Positions 52,852 to 62,537 of a DNA stretch of 64,000 bases are shown piece by piece. Under the pieces are notes generated by a model. It was not told the DNA's origin. It searched no databases and saw only the letters and a list, made by a program, of their open reading frames with translations. Each line of letters begins with the position of its first letter. The first letter of the stretch is position 1. Source of the stretch: Microbacterium oxydans. Lineage in GTDB: Bacteria > Actinomycetota > Actinomycetes > Actinomycetales > Microbacteriaceae. Location: assembly GCF_000956525.1 (NCBI RefSeq), contig NZ_JYIW01000026.1:620001-684000 (forward strand). The letters run 5' to 3'. The translations under genes were made by a program, and so were the position numbers.

Positions 52852-53624
52852 GCCGCGGGTACGGCGTCGCGCACGGCGCTGCGCAGGATGCCGAGGCCGG
52901 TGATCTCGACCTCGACCGTGTCGCCGGCGCTGAAGGTGCCGACGCCGGCCGGCGTGCCGGTGAGGATCACATCTCCCGGCAGCAGCGTGAAGACCGCGGA
53001 GGCGTACGCGATGATGTCCTCGACCGAGTGGATCATGTCGGTGAGCGGCGCCTGCTGGCGGACCTCGCCGTTCACACGCGTCTGGATCGTCGCCGTGGTC
53101 GGGTCGAAGTCGGTGCTGATGGTGGGGCCGAGCGGGCAGAAGGTGTCGAAGCCCTTGGCTCGCGACCACTGACCGTCCTTGCGCTGCAGATCGCGGGCGG
53201 TGACGTCGTTGCCGATCGTGTACCCGAGCACGTAGTCCAGCGCATCCGCTGCCGACACGTTCTTCGCGACCTTGCCGATCACGACGGCGAGTTCGCCCTC
53301 GTGCTCGGTCTGCTCGGAGATGGCGGGACGCACGATCGTGTCGCCAGGACCGATCACGGCCGTGTTCGGCTTGAGGAACAGCAGCGGCTCCTCCGGAGCG
53401 ACTCCCCCCATCTCGGCGGCGTGGTCGTGATAGTTCTTGCCGACGCAGACGATCTTCGAGCGCGGGATCACCGGGGCGAGCAGCACGGCATCCGCGATCG
53501 GCACCCGCACACCGGTCGGCTCGTACCCGGCGAAGAGCGGGTCGCCGGAGAGGACGACGAGATCGGTCTCGTCGACGATTCCGAACAGGATGGCGTCGTC
53601 ATGGCTGAATCGGGCGATCTTCAT
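52848..53624 (-). CDS. Fumarylacetoacetate hydrolase family protein
   Basis: A 258-aa FAH-fold enzyme. The metal ligands lie in EHEGELAVVIGK, and KNYHDHAAEMGG and VILTGTPAGVGTF are family motifs. Members hydrolyse or decarboxylate acylpyruvates or aromatic catabolites. It leads a minus-strand run ending in gltX. Confidence 0.92.
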   Translation of the reverse strand: MKIARFSHDDAILFGIVDETDLVVLSGDPLFAGYEPTGVRVPIADAVLLAPVIPRSKIVCVGKNYHDHAAEMGGVAPEEPLLFLKPNTAVIGPGDTIVRPAISEQTEHEGELAVVIGKVAKNVSAADALDYVLGYTIGNDVTARDLQRKDGQWSRAKGFDTFCPLGPTISTDFDPTTATIQTRVNGEVRQQAPLTDMIHSVEDIIAYASAVFTLLPGDVILTGTPAGVGTFSAGDTVEVEITGLGILRSAVRDAVPAA

Positions 53625-53653
53625 GCCACCAGCCTAGCCAGCGCAGACACGAA

Positions 53654-53686
53654 GACCCCGCTTCGCAGCCTTCGCGAAGCGGGGTC
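53654..53686. terminator. Terminator between ilvE and FAH gene
   Basis: GACCCCGCTTCGC (53654-53666) pairs exactly with GCGAAGCGGGGTC (53674-53686), loop AGCCTTC. It lies 3' of ilvE and 5' of the FAH gene on the same strand. Confidence 0.8.
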
Positions 53687-53708
53687 TCGAGGTTGGTCGG
53701 TGCCGGCG

Positions 53709-54818
53709 TCAGGCGTCGAGACGCAGGAGCCAGCCGTGCTTGTCCTCACGACGGCCGTACTGGATGTCGGTGAGCTCCTCGCGCAGCGAGAGGGCGAGCT
53801 CGCCGAGCGGCTGCGGCTCGTCGAAGCCATCGCCGACGAGCGCGCCGATGGGGGTGACGACGGCAGCCGTGCCGCAAGCGAACACCTCGACGATGTCACC
53901 CGAGGCCACGCCGGAGCGCCACTCGTCGATCGAGATCGGACGGCGCTCCACCGTGTAGCCGCGGTCTTCGGCGAGCTGCAGCAGCGAGTCGCGCGTGATG
54001 CCGTCGAGGATGCTGTCGGACTGAGGCGTCACCACACGACCGTCCTTGAAGACGAACACGACGTTCATGCCGCCGAGCTCTTCGACGTTGCCGTTCTCAT
54101 CGAGGAAGACGACCTGATCGCAGCCCTTCGCGCTCGCGAGCGTCTGCGGCAGCAGGCTGGAGGCGTAGTTGCCGCCGGTCTTCGCCTTGCCGGTGCCGCC
54201 ACGGCCGGCACGGGAGTGCTCCTCCGAGAGCCAGATGCGCACCGGCTTCACGCCACCGGTGAAGTATGCCCCGGCAGGGCTCGCGATCACGTAGTAGGCG
54301 ACCTTCTGCGCAGCACGCACGCCCAGGAAGGCCTCCTTGGCGAACATGAACGGACGCAGATACAGGCTCTGGTCAGCACCGGAGGGCACCCAGCGACCGT
54401 CGACCGCGATCAGCTCGCGCAGCGACTGGATGAAGTACTCGGTCGGCAGCTCTGGCAGTGCGAGACGCCGAGCGCTCTGCTGCAGGCGTGCCGCGTTGCG
54501 GTCGGGGCGGAACGTGTGGATCGAGCCGTCGGCGTGGCGGTAGGCCTTGATCCCCTCGAAGATCTCCTGCGCGTAGTGGAGGACGGATGCCGCGGGGTCA
54601 AGGGCGATCGGGCCGTACGGCTGCACGCGCGGGCGGTGCCATCCGCCCTTGGCGGACCAGCAGATGTCGACCATGTGATCGGTGAAGACGACGCCGAAGC
54701 CCGGGTTCTCGTGCACCTCTGCCACGCGCGCCGGCGAAGCCGCCGCGAGGTTCTTCGTGACAGCGAAATCGAGCGGCGCCACGGCCGCCTGTGCATCGAT
54801 GGTCGTCATGTTCCTCAT
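53709..54818 (-). CDS. ilvE: Branched-chain amino-acid aminotransferase
   Basis: A 369-aa PLP fold-type IV transaminase, last step of Leu, Ile and Val synthesis. The PLP Lys is in GKAKTGGNYASSLLPQ, and the C-terminal GTAAVVTPIG is typical. The start is ATG 54818 (AAGGA upstream) or ATG 54809 (GAGG), three residues apart. leuB ends 52 bp upstream on the same strand, so a leuB-ilvE operon is likely. Confidence 0.96.
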   Translation of the reverse strand: MRNMTTIDAQAAVAPLDFAVTKNLAAASPARVAEVHENPGFGVVFTDHMVDICWSAKGGWHRPRVQPYGPIALDPAASVLHYAQEIFEGIKAYRHADGSIHTFRPDRNAARLQQSARRLALPELPTEYFIQSLRELIAVDGRWVPSGADQSLYLRPFMFAKEAFLGVRAAQKVAYYVIASPAGAYFTGGVKPVRIWLSEEHSRAGRGGTGKAKTGGNYASSLLPQTLASAKGCDQVVFLDENGNVEELGGMNVVFVFKDGRVVTPQSDSILDGITRDSLLQLAEDRGYTVERRPISIDEWRSGVASGDIVEVFACGTAAVVTPIGALVGDGFDEPQPLGELALSLREELTDIQYGRREDKHGWLLRLDA

Positions 54819-54870
54819 CCGTTCCTTGGGTATGGCGCGTCCTCGCGCGCTATCAGCCTAACGCCGCAGG

Positions 54871-55914
54871 TCAGAGCCGTGCCGTGATCGCGGAGCCGAT
54901 CTCCGCCGTGGAGCGCGCACCGGTGCGTGCGGCGATGTCGGCCTCGACCGCTGCGGTCACGCGAGCGGACTCCGCCGCGAGACCGAGGTGGTCGAGCAGC
55001 AGCGCGATCGACAGGATCGCTGCCGTCGGGTCAGCCTTCTGCTGCCCTGCGATGTCGGGCGCCGAGCCGTGCACCGGCTCGAACATCGACGGGAACGCGC
55101 CGTCCGGGTTGATGTTGCCGGAGGCAGCGAGACCGATGCCGCCGGTGACGGCACCGGCGAGGTCGGTCAGGATGTCGCCGAACAGGTTGTCGGTGACGAT
55201 CACATCGAAGCGAGAAGGGTCGGAGACCAGGAAGATGGTGGCGGCGTCGACGTGCAGGTAGTCGACGGCCACGTCGGGATGCTCGGCCGCGACCTCGTCG
55301 ACGATGCGCTTCCAGATCGCGCCGGCGTGCACGAGCACATTGGTCTTGTGGACCAGCGTGAGCTTCTTCCGGCGACGTTCCGCGAGCTCGAAGGCGTAGC
55401 GCACCACCCGCTCGACACCGAAGGCGGTGTTGACCGAGGTCTCGTTGGCGACCTCGTGCGGCGTGCCGACGCGGATCGCACCGCCGTTGCCGACATATGG
55501 TCCTTCGGTGCCCTCGCGGACGACGACGAAGTCGATCTCACCCGGGTCGGACAGCGGACCATGCGCGCCGGTGAACAGCTTCGATGGGCGCAGGTTGACG
55601 TAGTGGTCGAGCGTGAACCGCAGCTTGAGCAGCAGACCGCGCTCGATGTTCGCGTCCTTCAGGCGCGGGTCCCCCGGCGTGCCGCCGACGGCGCCGAGCA
55701 GGATCGCGTCGTTGGCGGCGATCGCGGCGAGGTCCTCGTCGGTGAGCGTGTCACCGGTCTCCAGGAATCGTGCGGCGCCGAGCGAGAAGCGGGTCTTGTC
55801 GAAGCGCACATCGCTCTCGGCGGTGACGGCGTCGAGCACCTTCTCCGCTTCGGCGATGACCTCGGGGCCGATGCCATCCCCGGGGATGACGGCCAGCTTC
55901 ACGACACGCGACAT
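54871..55914 (-). CDS. leuB: 3-isopropylmalate dehydrogenase
   Basis: A 347-aa NAD enzyme. It begins [29 protein letters not shown] and [10 protein letters not shown] are the decarboxylating-dehydrogenase motifs. SD is AAGGAG. It is separate from leuCD in this window, about 25 kb away. Confidence 0.97.
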   Translation of the reverse strand: MSRVVKLAVIPGDGIGPEVIAEAEKVLDAVTAESDVRFDKTRFSLGAARFLETGDTLTDEDLAAIAANDAILLGAVGGTPGDPRLKDANIERGLLLKLRFTLDHYVNLRPSKLFTGAHGPLSDPGEIDFVVVREGTEGPYVGNGGAIRVGTPHEVANETSVNTAFGVERVVRYAFELAERRRKKLTLVHKTNVLVHAGAIWKRIVDEVAAEHPDVAVDYLHVDAATIFLVSDPSRFDVIVTDNLFGDILTDLAGAVTGGIGLAASGNINPDGAFPSMFEPVHGSAPDIAGQQKADPTAAILSIALLLDHLGLAAESARVTAAVEADIAARTGARSTAEIGSAITARL

Positions 55915-55930
55915 GACACTCCTTCAGGCG

Positions 55931-55979
55931 GGTGGGAACCGGCCCGGTGTCCTCACGGATCCCTCAGGCCGGTCCCACC
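55931..55979. terminator. Bulged hairpin between the efflux gene and leuB
   Basis: GGTGGGAACCGGCC (55931-55944) pairs with GGCCGGTCCCACC (55967-55979) except one bulged A. It lies in the 75 bp after the DHA2 gene and just before leuB, either a terminator of the former or a leuB leader element. Confidence 0.6.
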
Positions 55980-55989
55980 AGCGTAGTGC

Positions 55990-57525
55990 TCAGCGCGAGG
56001 TGCGCGTGCGCAGTGTGACGCCCGCGATCACACCGGCGACCACGACCAGTCCTGCACCGATCAGCGACGTCACCATGACGCCGGAGCCGAACGCGTCGGC
56101 AGCGGCATCCCACAGCGCGGTCCCGACCTCACCCTGGAGCTTCTCGGCCGCGATGTAGGCGCCGGCGAGCGTCTCGCGGGCAGCGTCCGCGACCTCGGTC
56201 GGGAGTCCGGCCGGCAGCACCAGCGCGCCACGGTAGAACGCGGTGATCAGGCCACCGAGCACGGCAGTGCCCAACACGGCACCCAGCTCGTAGGCCGTCT
56301 CCGACACCGCACTCGCGGCGCCGGCCTTGGCGGCAGGCGCGCTCGACAGGATCAGCTCGTTCGAGATGGTCTCGGCCGCGCCGATGCCGATGCCCAGCAC
56401 GATGAAGGCGATGACGAGCGGTGCGACACCGTGCTCGTGCGTGGTGAATGCGACGATCAGGTAGCCGGCGACCGAGAACACCAGCGCCGACGGCACCAGG
56501 ATGTGCGGCGGCACACGACGCGAGATCGGCACGACGCTCAGGCCGGCGATGATCATCGCGACCATCCCGGGGACGAGCGACAGCCCGGCGACCATCGGCG
56601 ACAGCCCCAGCACCAGCTGGAGGTGCTGCGACACGAAGTAGAGGAAGCCGACGAGCGCGACGACGCTGAGCAGGTTCACCAGGATCGCCCCGGAGAACGT
56701 TCCCCGCCGGAACAGCGCCATGTCGAGCATGGGGATCTCGGCCCGCAGCTGTCGGCGCACGAACAGCACACCCATCAGGATGCCGAGCAGCGCCCAGGCG
56801 CCCGCGACCAGGCTCGGACCGTCGACGGCGAGGGACTTGATCGCGTAGACGACCGGGATCATCGCCGCCATCGAGAGCACGATGCTGATCGGGTCGATAC
56901 GGCCGGGATGCGGGTCACGGCTCTCCGGCACCAGCAGCGGTGCCGCGATGAGCAGCGGGATCAGCACCGGCACGGCGATCAGGAAGACGGAACCCCAGGC
57001 GAAGTGCTCGAGCAGGAACCCGCCGACGACAGGGCCGAGCGCTGAACCCGCGGAGAAGGCGGATGCCCACACCGCGATGGCCAGGCGGCGCTGATCACGG
57101 TTCTGGAAGATCGAACGCAGCAGCGAGAGCGTCGACGGCATCAGCATGGCGCCGAAGAAACCGAGGAGTGCGCGCGCGGCGATCAGGAGTCCGGCGGTCG
57201 GCGCGAAGGCAGCGAGTGCCGAGACCAGGGCGAATCCGGTGGCGCCGATCAGCAGCATCCTGCGGCGTCCGAAGCGGTCGCCGAGCGTGCCCATGGTCAC
57301 GAGGAGTCCGGCGAGCACGAGCGGATAGACGTCGATGATCCACAGTTGCTCTGCTCCGGTCGGCGAGAGCGCGATGGAGATCTCGGGGAGCGCGAAGCTC
57401 AGCACCGTGTTGTCCACCGAGACCAGCAGGACCGGCAGCATCAGGACGACGAGCGCCGCCCAGCCGCGTGCTCCGGCGCGCGGAGCATCCGTCTCTGTCG
57501 TCGGGATCGACGCAGTACGGTTCAT
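55990..57525 (-). CDS. DHA2-family multidrug MFS transporter
   Basis: A 511-aa protein with about 14 helices. LGDRFGRRRMLLIGATGFA is the loop 2-3 motif; AAFSAGSALGPVVGGFLLEHFAW is the motif C of drug antiporters (EmrB/QacA group). It is divergent from a TetR gene 87 bp away, whose operator overlaps the shared promoters, the classic drug-inducible layout. Confidence 0.92.
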   Translation of the reverse strand: MNRTASIPTTETDAPRAGARGWAALVVLMLPVLLVSVDNTVLSFALPEISIALSPTGAEQLWIIDVYPLVLAGLLVTMGTLGDRFGRRRMLLIGATGFALVSALAAFAPTAGLLIAARALLGFFGAMLMPSTLSLLRSIFQNRDQRRLAIAVWASAFSAGSALGPVVGGFLLEHFAWGSVFLIAVPVLIPLLIAAPLLVPESRDPHPGRIDPISIVLSMAAMIPVVYAIKSLAVDGPSLVAGAWALLGILMGVLFVRRQLRAEIPMLDMALFRRGTFSGAILVNLLSVVALVGFLYFVSQHLQLVLGLSPMVAGLSLVPGMVAMIIAGLSVVPISRRVPPHILVPSALVFSVAGYLIVAFTTHEHGVAPLVIAFIVLGIGIGAAETISNELILSSAPAAKAGAASAVSETAYELGAVLGTAVLGGLITAFYRGALVLPAGLPTEVADAARETLAGAYIAAEKLQGEVGTALWDAAADAFGSGVMVTSLIGAGLVVVAGVIAGVTLRTRTSR

Positions 57526-57558
57526 GGAACACCTCTCTGACGTGATGACGATCTGAAA

Positions 57559-57581
57559 CTAAACCGTCCAGCTGGTATAGT
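57559..57581. promoter_or_regulatory. Operator/promoter between DHA2 pump and tetR
   Basis: CTAAACC (57559-57565) and GGTATAG (57574-57580) form an imperfect dyad around CAG at 6 of 7 positions. The -10-like TATAGT at 57576-57581 for tetR lies on the right arm, so binding would block tetR, and probably the pump. Confidence 0.5.
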
Positions 57582-57612
57582 AACAGAATTCACCGAGTGA
57601 ACGGACTCCCCC

Positions 57613-58167
57613 ATGCCCCGACCTCCTCTCGCCCGCGAGCGCGTGCTCGACGCGTTCGAGTCGATCGTGATCGCCGAGGGTGAACGGACCGCCACGCTGG
57701 ACGCGACGGCGAAGGCGGCCGGAGTGTCGAAGGGCGGACTGCTCTACCACTTCGGCTCGAAGGACGAGCTCGAGGCCGGACTGCTCCAGCGGCTGGAGGC
57801 ACTGACGCTCGCCGATCTCGAGCGCATGCGAGCGGCCTCCGAAGGTCCGGTCGCGTACTACGTGCGCACTTCGGTGATGGAGGATGACGCCCTCGACCGC
57901 GCGCTCATCGCCGCCTCGCGGCTGGCGCAGGGCGGATCGGCGGCGGCCGGCGACATGCTGCGGCACACCCGCCGTCTCTGGGAGGACGAGATCCGTCCGC
58001 ACGTGCGAGACATCGCGAGTCTCGATCTCGTGATGCTGCTGAGCGATGGGCTCTACTTCAACAACTCGCTCGATCTGAACGGCCCCGAACGCCTGGTCCC
58101 CCGTCACGGTGAGCTCGACGAGCTGATCGCACTCGTGCTCCGCGCCACGGCGCCCGAAGTCTCCTGA
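57613..58167 (+). CDS. TetR-family regulator of the DHA2 pump
   Basis: A 184-aa TetR protein with HTH ATLDATAKAAGVSKGGLLYHFGSKDEL and a C-terminal domain with SLDLVMLLSDGLYFNNSLD. Short for the family but complete. The start ATG 57613 follows CCCCC with no strong SD. It probably represses the divergent efflux gene; a drug ligand would relieve it. Confidence 0.9.
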   Translation: MPRPPLARERVLDAFESIVIAEGERTATLDATAKAAGVSKGGLLYHFGSKDELEAGLLQRLEALTLADLERMRAASEGPVAYYVRTSVMEDDALDRALIAASRLAQGGSAAAGDMLRHTRRLWEDEIRPHVRDIASLDLVMLLSDGLYFNNSLDLNGPERLVPRHGELDELIALVLRATAPEVS

Positions 58168-58170
58168 CAC

Positions 58171-58204
58171 GACGAAGGCGGGAGCGCCGTCGCGCCCCCG
58201 CCTT
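58171..58204. terminator. Terminator between tetR and serA ends
   Basis: CGAAGGCGGG (58171-58180) pairs exactly with CCCGCCTTCG (58195-58204). It serves convergent genes. Confidence 0.75.
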
Positions 58205-58222
58205 CGATCCGAGCTCTGAGAC

Positions 58223-59827
58223 TCAGACCTCGGTGATCTCGATCTGGCGGAACAGATCGGCGTCGATCGCGGCGCTCACGTCTTCCAGCAACTCTTCCGA
58301 CACCGGGGAGTCGAGCGTCAGCACGCTGAGCGCCTGCGCACCTGCCGCCTGACGGGCGATCTGCATGCCGGCGATGTTGATACCGGCCTCGCCGAACTTC
58401 TGTCCGTAGACCGCGACGATGCCGGGGCGGTCGGTGTAGAGCATCACGACGTGGTGCTTCTCGATCGGCAGCTCGAGCGTGTGGTCGTTGATCCCGACCA
58501 GCTTCTCGGCCTGCTTCGGACCCGTGAGCGTTCCGGAGACCGAGAGCTGCGAACCGTCCGAGAGCGCACCGCTCAGCGTGATCACGTTGCGGTACTCGTC
58601 GCTCACGTCGTCCTTGATCAGACGCACCGCGATGCCGCGCTGCTCGGCCAGGAGCGGAGCGTTCACGTACGAGACGGTCTCGCTCACGATGTTCGTGAAC
58701 ACGCCCTTGAGCGCTGCGAGCTTGAGCACGCTCACGTCGTAGTCGTTCAGCTCGCCGTGCACCTCGACGTCGAGGCTCGTGAGCGGCGAGGTCGCGAGCG
58801 AAGCGAAGATCTGGCCGAGCTTCTCGACGAGCGAGATCCCGGGGCGCACATAGGGGTCGATCACACCGCCGGCGACGTTCACTGCGTCCGGCACGAGGTC
58901 GCCGCCGAGCGCGAGGCGCACCGACCTCGCGACCGAGACGCCGGCCTTCTCCTGCGCCTCTTCCGTGCTCGCACCGAGGTGCGGGGTCACGACGACGTTC
59001 GGCAGATCGAGCAGCGGACGCGCCGAACCGCCCTCTGCCGGGGGCTCTGAGGTGAACACGTCGAGTCCGGCGCCGGCGATCTCACCTGCGACGAGCGCCT
59101 CGTGCAGGGCCGCTTCGTCGATCAGTCCGCCGCGGGCGACGTTGACCACGAACGCGGTCGGCTTCATCGCGGCGAACTGCTCCGCGCCGATCATGCCGGT
59201 GGTCTCCGGGGTCTTGGGCATGTGGATCGTGAGGAAGTCCGACTCGGCGACGAGCTCGTCGAGCGTCAGGAGCTGCACGCCGAGCTGCTGGGCGCGAGCC
59301 GAGGTGACATAGGGGTCGTACGCGACGACGCGCATGTCGAACGCGGCGAGGCGCGCGGCGACGAGAGCGCCGATGCGGCCGAGTCCGACAATGCCGACGG
59401 TCTTCTCGAAGAGCTCGGCGCCGGTGAAGGAGCTGCGCTTCCACTGCCCTGCGGAGAGCGAGGCGTGCGCGGCCGGGATGCGACGCGCGAGGCTGAGGAT
59501 ATGACCGACCGTCAGCTCAGCGGCCGAGACGATGTTCGAGGTCGGCGCGTTCACGACCATGACACCGGCGGAGGTCGCGGCCTTGATGTCGACGTTGTCG
59601 AGTCCGACACCGGCGCGAGCGACGACCTTCAGCTTCGGCGCGTGGGTGAGCGCCTCCTCGTCGATGCGGGTCGCGGAGCGGATCAGCACTGCATCCGATT
59701 CGGCCAGCGCCGAGAACAGCGCCTCGCGATCGGTGCCGTCGACGTGACGGACATCGAAGTCGGGACCGAGTGCCTCGATCGTGGCGGGAGAGAGCACTTC
59801 GGCGATGAGGACAACGGGCTTCGGCAC
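58223..59827 (-). CDS. serA: D-3-phosphoglycerate dehydrogenase
   Basis: A 534-aa long-form SerA, first step of serine synthesis. Rossmann [13 protein letters not shown], catalytic Arg/Glu/His regions, then the ASB intervening domain and a C-terminal ACT domain for serine feedback (about 455-534: [29 protein letters not shown]). GTG 59827 with AAGGA at 8 nt. Upstream TACAGT is a probable -10. Confidence 0.97.
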   Translation of the reverse strand: MPKPVVLIAEVLSPATIEALGPDFDVRHVDGTDREALFSALAESDAVLIRSATRIDEEALTHAPKLKVVARAGVGLDNVDIKAATSAGVMVVNAPTSNIVSAAELTVGHILSLARRIPAAHASLSAGQWKRSSFTGAELFEKTVGIVGLGRIGALVAARLAAFDMRVVAYDPYVTSARAQQLGVQLLTLDELVAESDFLTIHMPKTPETTGMIGAEQFAAMKPTAFVVNVARGGLIDEAALHEALVAGEIAGAGLDVFTSEPPAEGGSARPLLDLPNVVVTPHLGASTEEAQEKAGVSVARSVRLALGGDLVPDAVNVAGGVIDPYVRPGISLVEKLGQIFASLATSPLTSLDVEVHGELNDYDVSVLKLAALKGVFTNIVSETVSYVNAPLLAEQRGIAVRLIKDDVSDEYRNVITLSGALSDGSQLSVSGTLTGPKQAEKLVGINDHTLELPIEKHHVVMLYTDRPGIVAVYGQKFGEAGINIAGMQIARQAAGAQALSVLTLDSPVSEELLEDVSAAIDADLFRQIEITEV

Positions 59828-59941
59828 AGAGAATCCTTCTGGGAACGCGACAGGCGGGAGGGGCCGATGCGCCGCACACCAGGGGGCGCGATCATCTCCA
59901 CTGTACCCGAGCGGTTTCCCCGCTCCGTGCCGTGTGACGCG

Positions 59942-60310
59942 TTACGACAGCGGCGCGACGTCGATGAGCTCCCGCATGTTCAGCACGCTGTAGCCGAGCA
60001 GGCTCAGCCAGAACACGGCAACCACACCGAGTCCGGCGAGCAGCACGAGTGCGAGTTCGCCGATGCTGCGGCGGCGGCCGATCACGAACGCGAACGCGAA
60101 CACGAGCGCGGGGAAGATCACGCCGAAGAGCAGCGTCACCCAGCCGATGCCCGTCAGCCCGCTCCGTGCGAAGCCGACGAGGTGCGCGACCGCGTTCCAC
60201 ACGGCATAGGCGTAGAAGAGACCGGCGAGGCCGAGGACGAGGCCGGTCAGCCAGCGCGGACCGCGGCGGGCTCCGGATGCTTCCGGGGCTTCGATGCGTG
60301 CGTCGCTCAT
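59942..60310 (-). CDS. Small membrane protein, unknown
   Basis: A 122-aa protein with three helices (about 21-45, 53-75, 86-106) and RRRS in a loop. ATG 60310 overlaps the stop of the gene before it (ATGA); a longer frame upstream is basic and unrelated. Family not recognised. It lies between that gene and serA on the same strand. Confidence 0.7.
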   Translation of the reverse strand: MSDARIEAPEASGARRGPRWLTGLVLGLAGLFYAYAVWNAVAHLVGFARSGLTGIGWVTLLFGVIFPALVFAFAFVIGRRRSIGELALVLLAGLGVVAVFWLSLLGYSVLNMRELIDVAPLS

Positions 60311-60765
60311 GATCCGATCACTCCCACCGTGACGAAGGGCCAGGGCACCAGGAGTACGACCCCCAGGAGCAGCACGCTGATCCTGATCCATGTCGCCCTC
60401 CCCCGGGTGAGCATCCAGGATGCAAGGAACCAGAGCAGCGGGGCGGCGACCGCGAGCACGAACCAGGGCACGAACATCGCGTCGGCGACGATGAGGTTCG
60501 CGAGCGGCTTGAGGCGCAGTCCCCCGATCACCCAGCCGATCGTGTACAGCAGATACACGCCACCGACCACGCCGAGCACGAGCAGCAGTGCCGTGCTGAG
60601 CGCAGGTGCTTCGTCTTCCGTCACGACGGAGCCGTCGGCCTCGAGACGCCCGACAGCCTCGCTGCCCTTCCCGACGGCATCCCACCCCTTCGGCAGGGCC
60701 GCAGCAGGGCGTGCCGCGTCGTCGTCGCCGTCCCAGCTCAGGGCGTCATCGGAATCGGAAGTCAT
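60307..60765 (-). CDS. Membrane protein, unknown
   Basis: A 152-aa protein: an acidic N-terminal region (DSDDALSWDGDDDAAR) followed by three helices. ATG 60765 is used; GTG 60792 and 60783 are open in frame. GGGGAG directly abuts the ATG, so the true start is uncertain. Coupled to the next gene by ATGA. Family not recognised. Confidence 0.65.
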   Translation of the reverse strand: MTSDSDDALSWDGDDDAARPAAALPKGWDAVGKGSEAVGRLEADGSVVTEDEAPALSTALLLVLGVVGGVYLLYTIGWVIGGLRLKPLANLIVADAMFVPWFVLAVAAPLLWFLASWMLTRGRATWIRISVLLLGVVLLVPWPFVTVGVIGS

Positions 60766-60842
60766 CTCCCCAGCGTAGGACACCAGGTCCACTAGGCTCG
60801 GGGCATCCGGGCCCTGCGGCCCATCGTCGGGGAAGGAACACC

Positions 60843-61784
60843 GTGGCCGAGCAGAACAAGAAGGTCGCCACCGGACAGCACACGCCAGCAGCGGATGCCG
60901 TCGGCGAACCCCCGGCCGGGTGGGTGCCGACTGCCGCGGCGAAGCAGAAGGCCACGACCTTCCGCTGGATCGCCGCCGTGCTGTGGGCGCTCGCGATCAT
61001 CGGGGAGGCCGTCTCGATCTTCTGGCTGCTCCATCAGCGCGAGTTCGTCGGGGAAGACGGCACGCTCGTGCGCGACCCCGACACCGGACTGCTGCAGGAA
61101 CAGGGCGTCACCGCGACATTCCCACAGTGGGCGTTCATCGCACTGCTCGTCGCGCTCGTCGTGATCGCCGCCCTCGCGATCACCGGTTCGGTGCTCTGGA
61201 AGAAGGCGAATCGCCTGGACCCTGCCCGCAGGTCCGAGACGGTGCGCTTCTTCGTGCAGAACCAGCTCGGCGCCATCATCGCGATCGTGGCGTTCCTGCC
61301 GCTCATCATCCTGATCTTCCTGAACAAGGACATGAGTAAGGGCCAGAAGACGACGGCGGGCATCATCGGCATCGCCCTCGCCGCTCTGGCGACGATCATC
61401 GGCGTCGACTTCAATCCGCCGTCCGTCGAGCAGTACACCGCTGACCAGTCGGCCGTGATCCAGCTTCTCGGCAAGGACGAGGTGGTGTGGGTCGACGGGG
61501 GCGCCGTGTACCACGTGTGCGACGAGGTCTCGGCGATCCAGACCGGCAGCGAGATCCGCACCGGCACGACTGCCGAGGCGATCGAGGCGGGCAAGATCCG
61601 GCTGACGCTGCAGTTCACGTCGGAGCTCAACGCCTGCGGTCTGGCCGTTCCGGAGAACACCGACGAGATCACCGAGGCGCTGCGCGCGATCCAGGCCGGG
61701 CAGGTCGACACCGTCCTCCCCGCTCCGGTCTGGGCGGACCCGGCCGACGCGCCGATCGAGGTCGCGGAAGCACCTGCCGAGTGA
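60843..61784 (+). CDS. Membrane protein with Ala/Pro-rich ends, unknown
   Basis: A 313-aa protein. GTG 60843 follows GGAAGGA. It has an N-terminal soluble stretch, helices at about 40-62, 96-122, 142-160 and 167-185, and a C-terminal extracytoplasmic domain (about 190-313) with FNPPSVEQYTADQSAVIQLL and paired Cys (HVCDEVS, NACGLAV). I do not recognise it. Divergent from the gene at 60765. Confidence 0.7.
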   Translation: MAEQNKKVATGQHTPAADAVGEPPAGWVPTAAAKQKATTFRWIAAVLWALAIIGEAVSIFWLLHQREFVGEDGTLVRDPDTGLLQEQGVTATFPQWAFIALLVALVVIAALAITGSVLWKKANRLDPARRSETVRFFVQNQLGAIIAIVAFLPLIILIFLNKDMSKGQKTTAGIIGIALAALATIIGVDFNPPSVEQYTADQSAVIQLLGKDEVVWVDGGAVYHVCDEVSAIQTGSEIRTGTTAEAIEAGKIRLTLQFTSELNACGLAVPENTDEITEALRAIQAGQVDTVLPAPVWADPADAPIEVAEAPAE

Positions 61785-61799
61785 CGCAGGCGATCCGCG

Positions 61800-62462
61800 C
61801 TATTCGGCGCGGATCGCCTCCACCAGCCGCTCTTCCGCGGAGGAGAGGTGGTGGTGCAGCACCTCGACCGCTCGCTCCCCCGCGCCGGCCGCGACAGCCT
61901 CGAGGATCTCAGCGTGCTGCGCCGCGATCACCCCTGCATCGAGCAGTCGCCTGCCCTGCACCTGCGCCATGCACAGTCGTGCCTCATCGAGCACGCTGCG
62001 ATACATCCGGCCAGTGCGGTCGCTGCCGAGCGCGTCGATCAGCGCGGTGTGGAATCGCAGGTCCGGGTCGACGGTGCCGGCATCCGGGCCTGGAGGCATC
62101 GCCAGGATCTCCGCGTTCGCCTCGACGGCCGGCTGTGGCACCGTGCGCGTGGCTGCGAGTTCGCGCAGCGCCGCGCTCTCCAGCCTGGCCCGAGTGCGAT
62201 AGACGTCACGGACCGCGTCAGGGTCGATCGCACCGACGCGCGCGCTGCGGTGCGCTGTGCGCACGAGGAGGCCGGAGGCGACGAGCTGCTCGATCGCGGC
62301 CTTCGCGCTCGGTCGGGCCACACCATAGGTCTGCGAGACCGCGGATTCGGTCAGCGGTGCGCCGGCACGGATCTCGCCGCTGAGGATTCGGGTGCGCAGC
62401 TGCGCCGTGACGGCATCCACCACACCCACGATGCCGAGCGCGGCATCCGAAGTCGTCGTCAT
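61800..62462 (-). CDS. GntR/FadR-family transcriptional regulator
   Basis: A 220-aa regulator with an N-terminal winged HTH (AVSQTYGVARPSAKAAIEQLVASGLL) and a C-terminal FCD domain with the metal-His pattern DLRFHTALIDAL and AQHAEILEAV plus LHHHL. It is divergent from an FAD-linked oxidase; a TTGTCTGACAA operator lies between them. FCD-GntR proteins usually bind the oxidase substrate, here perhaps lactate or another hydroxy acid. Confidence 0.9.
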   Translation of the reverse strand: MTTTSDAALGIVGVVDAVTAQLRTRILSGEIRAGAPLTESAVSQTYGVARPSAKAAIEQLVASGLLVRTAHRSARVGAIDPDAVRDVYRTRARLESAALRELAATRTVPQPAVEANAEILAMPPGPDAGTVDPDLRFHTALIDALGSDRTGRMYRSVLDEARLCMAQVQGRRLLDAGVIAAQHAEILEAVAAGAGERAVEVLHHHLSSAEERLVEAIRAE

Positions 62463-62499
62463 GCCGTCAGCCTATCGACCGCACCACATCTCGGTACAC

Positions 62500-62510
62500 T
62501 TGTCTGACAA
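62500..62510. promoter_or_regulatory. GntR operator TTGTCTGACAA
   Basis: A perfect 11-bp palindrome matching the FadR-group consensus TNGTNNNACNA, between the GntR gene and the oxidase gene and next to a -10-like TACACT (62495-62500). Confidence 0.7.
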
Positions 62511-62537
62511 TCTGTTGCGCCATCCCTGGAGGACACT

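Noticed and set aside
55915..55989. T-box or leucine leader before leuB
   Set aside because: No T-box words and no Leu codon run; only a simple bulged hairpin.
59683..59901. ATG about 75 bp before serA as a serine leader ORF
   Set aside because: It reads through into serA in another frame, has no Ser run and no SD; treated as chance.
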